Shown: in pieces, positions 35,045 to 36,300 of the stretch
How positions within the stretch are numbered: position 1 is the first letter of the stretch
Layout of the letters: every line of letters starts with the position of its first letter
Program-made: the position numbers and the translations under genes
NCBI GenBank assembly: GCA_011050685.1
Contig: DRFF01000177.1
Span: 1-36,300 of the forward strand
Reading direction: 5' to 3'
Origin: Aurantimonas coralicida
Lineage (GTDB): Bacteria; Pseudomonadota; Alphaproteobacteria; Rhizobiales; Rhizobiaceae
DNA: 36,300 nt
The notes under the pieces: model-generated
The model's database searches: none
What the model was told of the DNA's origin: nothing
The model's input: only the letters and a program-made list of their open reading frames with translations

Positions 35045-35340
35045 AGGATCGGACCATCTTCCAGGCGGTGCAATTTAGAGACCCACGTCCACTCGATGTA
35101 TATCTGACCCATACCAACCTACATTACCTATAGATCTATTTCCCAATTAGAACGAATGAATACTGATTCAGTGTTTTCTACTATCACTATGTGGAATGGA
35201 AAAAAAATAAACAATCTTCTCAATAAGTATCCGGAACGGTATATTAAAGAGTAGACATTTCTTGGCTCTCTGCCTCCGTATTCACGATATTAATATAGAT
35301 TTGCGCCATTCTCTAAAAGGAAATCTATGACCTGCCGGCC
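35045..35340. other. AT-rich compositional island without a recognised gene
   Basis: Base composition changes abruptly from GC-rich to AT-rich here, with runs such as eight A's near 35200. No conserved gene is visible. A 32-codon frame at 35156-35254 and its 5' open extension encode a Lys/Asn/Tyr-rich peptide unlike the neighbours; it has no ribosome binding site. The 3' end of the next minus-strand gene lies in its right part. Possible foreign or decayed DNA. Confidence 0.6.
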
Positions 35341-35865
35341 TGTGCAATTCGCATCTGACAGCGTTTGATCGAATATTCTTTCGTAGTTAATCCCGATATC
35401 TTTCAGATACTCGTCCATGTTTTGAAGCGGTTCCAAGGCGAGCGCTTCGGCGCACGTTATGCTCCTGGCCGTAGCCGGTGGATCGTCGGCGTCCTCTTCC
35501 GGGTCCTGCGGTATGTCGGCCTGACTCAGAACGACGCCTTTTGCTTCGCCGCGCCGCCTTTCTGGACCCAGCTTCGGCGCTATCGATTCAGCGACCCCCA
35601 CCCGCCCCGCGCCCGCGGCCATGGTGTCTCGCAGTTCGTCCCCGAATGCGGTCGTGGTGAGGGCGACCGGAGCGATTGCCCCCAGCGCCGCGAAGGCAAA
35701 GGCCAGACGACGGACGCTAGCAATCCGGTTGTGTGTTGCTGTATGCGACCGGACCGCCGCCGGCGTCGGCGCGGAACGACGCTTTACGAATTTCGCGGCG
35801 ATATCCACGCCATCGCTCACAAGCTTTCGTCTCAGAGAACCATAAGGGCCGAAGTCGATCGACAT
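35290..35865 (-). CDS. Hypothetical protein with one membrane segment, 191 aa
   Basis: I do not recognise a family. The first 45 residues are basic, followed by a hydrophobic segment at about residues 53-72 (LAFAFAALGAIAPVALTTTAF), consistent with a long signal sequence or an N-terminal anchor. The rest is acidic and Ala/Pro-rich, with two cysteines (ITCAEAL and ANCTGRQV) that could form a disulfide in the periplasm, and ends FLLENGANLY. GAGGAAT lies just before the ATG at 35865, supporting the start. The final codons enter the AT-rich region, and the C-terminal third has fewer G/C third positions than other genes here. It may be a locally acquired or fast-evolving envelope protein. Confidence 0.6.
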   Translation of the reverse strand: MSIDFGPYGSLRRKLVSDGVDIAAKFVKRRSAPTPAAVRSHTATHNRIASVRRLAFAFAALGAIAPVALTTTAFGDELRDTMAAGAGRVGVAESIAPKLGPERRRGEAKGVVLSQADIPQDPEEDADDPPATARSITCAEALALEPLQNMDEYLKDIGINYERIFDQTLSDANCTGRQVIDFLLENGANLY

Positions 35866-36300
35866 CTTTATTCCTCACTGTTCCCGCAGGACGCGGCGGA
35901 ATTGATCCGACGGCGGCTTCAGGAGATATGACATCGCCAGATAGGGCGCTACTGCATCCACATCGAGCGTTGGTCAGTTCCATGGATTTCATTGGGACGT
36001 GGCGCACCCGACAGGAAGAAATTGGGCACTGGACGTTGGAGGTGGCGCTTTGATGCCGGCCTCATTGGAGCCGCTGATTTCTCCTGGTCGATCCGGGCGG
36101 CATCGCTGCGCAACCGCCAGCGCAAAGCTCGGCGAATGCCAGCAGGCGAAGGGGCTGTGCCGCGTCCTTTGTCGGCTGGTCGCGTCCGTCAACGTGGTGG
36201 AAATTGGGGTGTAACTGAAGCGGCTCCGTTTCAGGCGACTGCGGTGGAAATCCGTATGGTTTCTGGCTTGCTGCCTGTGGCCATGAGTTCGGCCATAGGC
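35866..36300. other. No recognisable gene in the right-hand 435 bases
   Basis: Open frames here are short, overlap on both strands and have no convincing ribosome binding sites or motifs. The 35866-35930 part should hold the promoter of the gene ending at 35290. A small inverted repeat (CTGAA/TTCAG) lies near 36216-36234. The stretch could be the edge of a mobile element or a degraded gene continuing past the window, but I cannot identify it. Confidence 0.4.

Noticed and set aside
35156-35254. 32-codon gene in the AT-rich island
   Set aside because: No ribosome binding site or recognisable motif; too short to support as a gene, so it is only mentioned as part of the island.
36160-36300. Insertion-sequence terminal repeat at the right edge
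   Set aside because: No transposase, target duplication or second terminal repeat is visible, and I could not match the sequence to a known family.
1-36300. CRISPR arrays, rRNA or tRNA genes
   Set aside because: No regularly spaced direct repeats and no tRNA-like or rRNA-like stretches were seen on reading the intergenic regions.

Overview
The window is a GC-rich chromosomal segment from an alphaproteobacterium, most likely a member of the Hyphomicrobiales (Rhizobiales). This placement is an inference. It rests on family resemblance and gene order: a PodJ-like polarity protein beside a MerR regulator and a beta-oxidation operon, a TauE/SafE exporter with its TIGR02186 partner, an S24 repressor, and an N-terminally extended GT2 glycosyltransferase. 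Genus cannot be fixed by eye. No rRNA, tRNA, CRISPR array or intact insertion sequence was recognised.

Positions 1-5515 hold two parts of the ligase-associated DNA-damage-response locus: the 3' end of the Lhr-like helicase and the PdeM phosphoesterase. They are separated by an opposite-strand block made of a SulP anion transporter, a tandem UspA protein and a ParDE toxin-antitoxin pair. Positions 5532-7878 are a minus-strand operon of a TauE/SafE exporter, a TIGR02186 protein and a DUF3429 membrane protein. Positions 8008-11760 encode a 1250-aa PodJ-like protein (coiled coils, one membrane segment, Sel1 repeats, peptidoglycan-binding domain) with a CtrA-like site upstream.

Positions 12061-19839 form a fatty-acid beta-oxidation locus: a MerR regulator, a palindromic candidate operator, an acyl-CoA dehydrogenase, a small ribbon-helix-helix-like protein, a thiolase and FadB/FadJ. 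An isochorismatase-type hydrolase and a reversed EAL phosphodiesterase lie between thiolase and FadB. Next come an SH3-domain membrane protein, L-serine ammonia-lyase (sdaA), a YihY/BrkB membrane protein, an S24 repressor with LexA-like catalytic spacing, a SNase-fold protein that seems to lack catalytic residues, and a glycosyltransferase split by a +1 frameshift. A periplasmic solute-binding protein follows.

Positions 28690-34997 look like a low-oxygen module. A perfect FNR/FixK-type box precedes a c-type cytochrome and a 122-aa protein. A second, near-perfect box lies between a phosphoribosyltransferase and the divergent uspA-xfp-ackA operon. Phosphoketolase plus acetate kinase would turn sugar phosphates into acetate and ATP when respiration is limited. 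After ackA the base composition drops sharply to an AT-rich stretch (about 35045-35340), followed by one hypothetical gene and about 430 bases with no recognisable gene. This suggests a boundary of acquired or decayed DNA.
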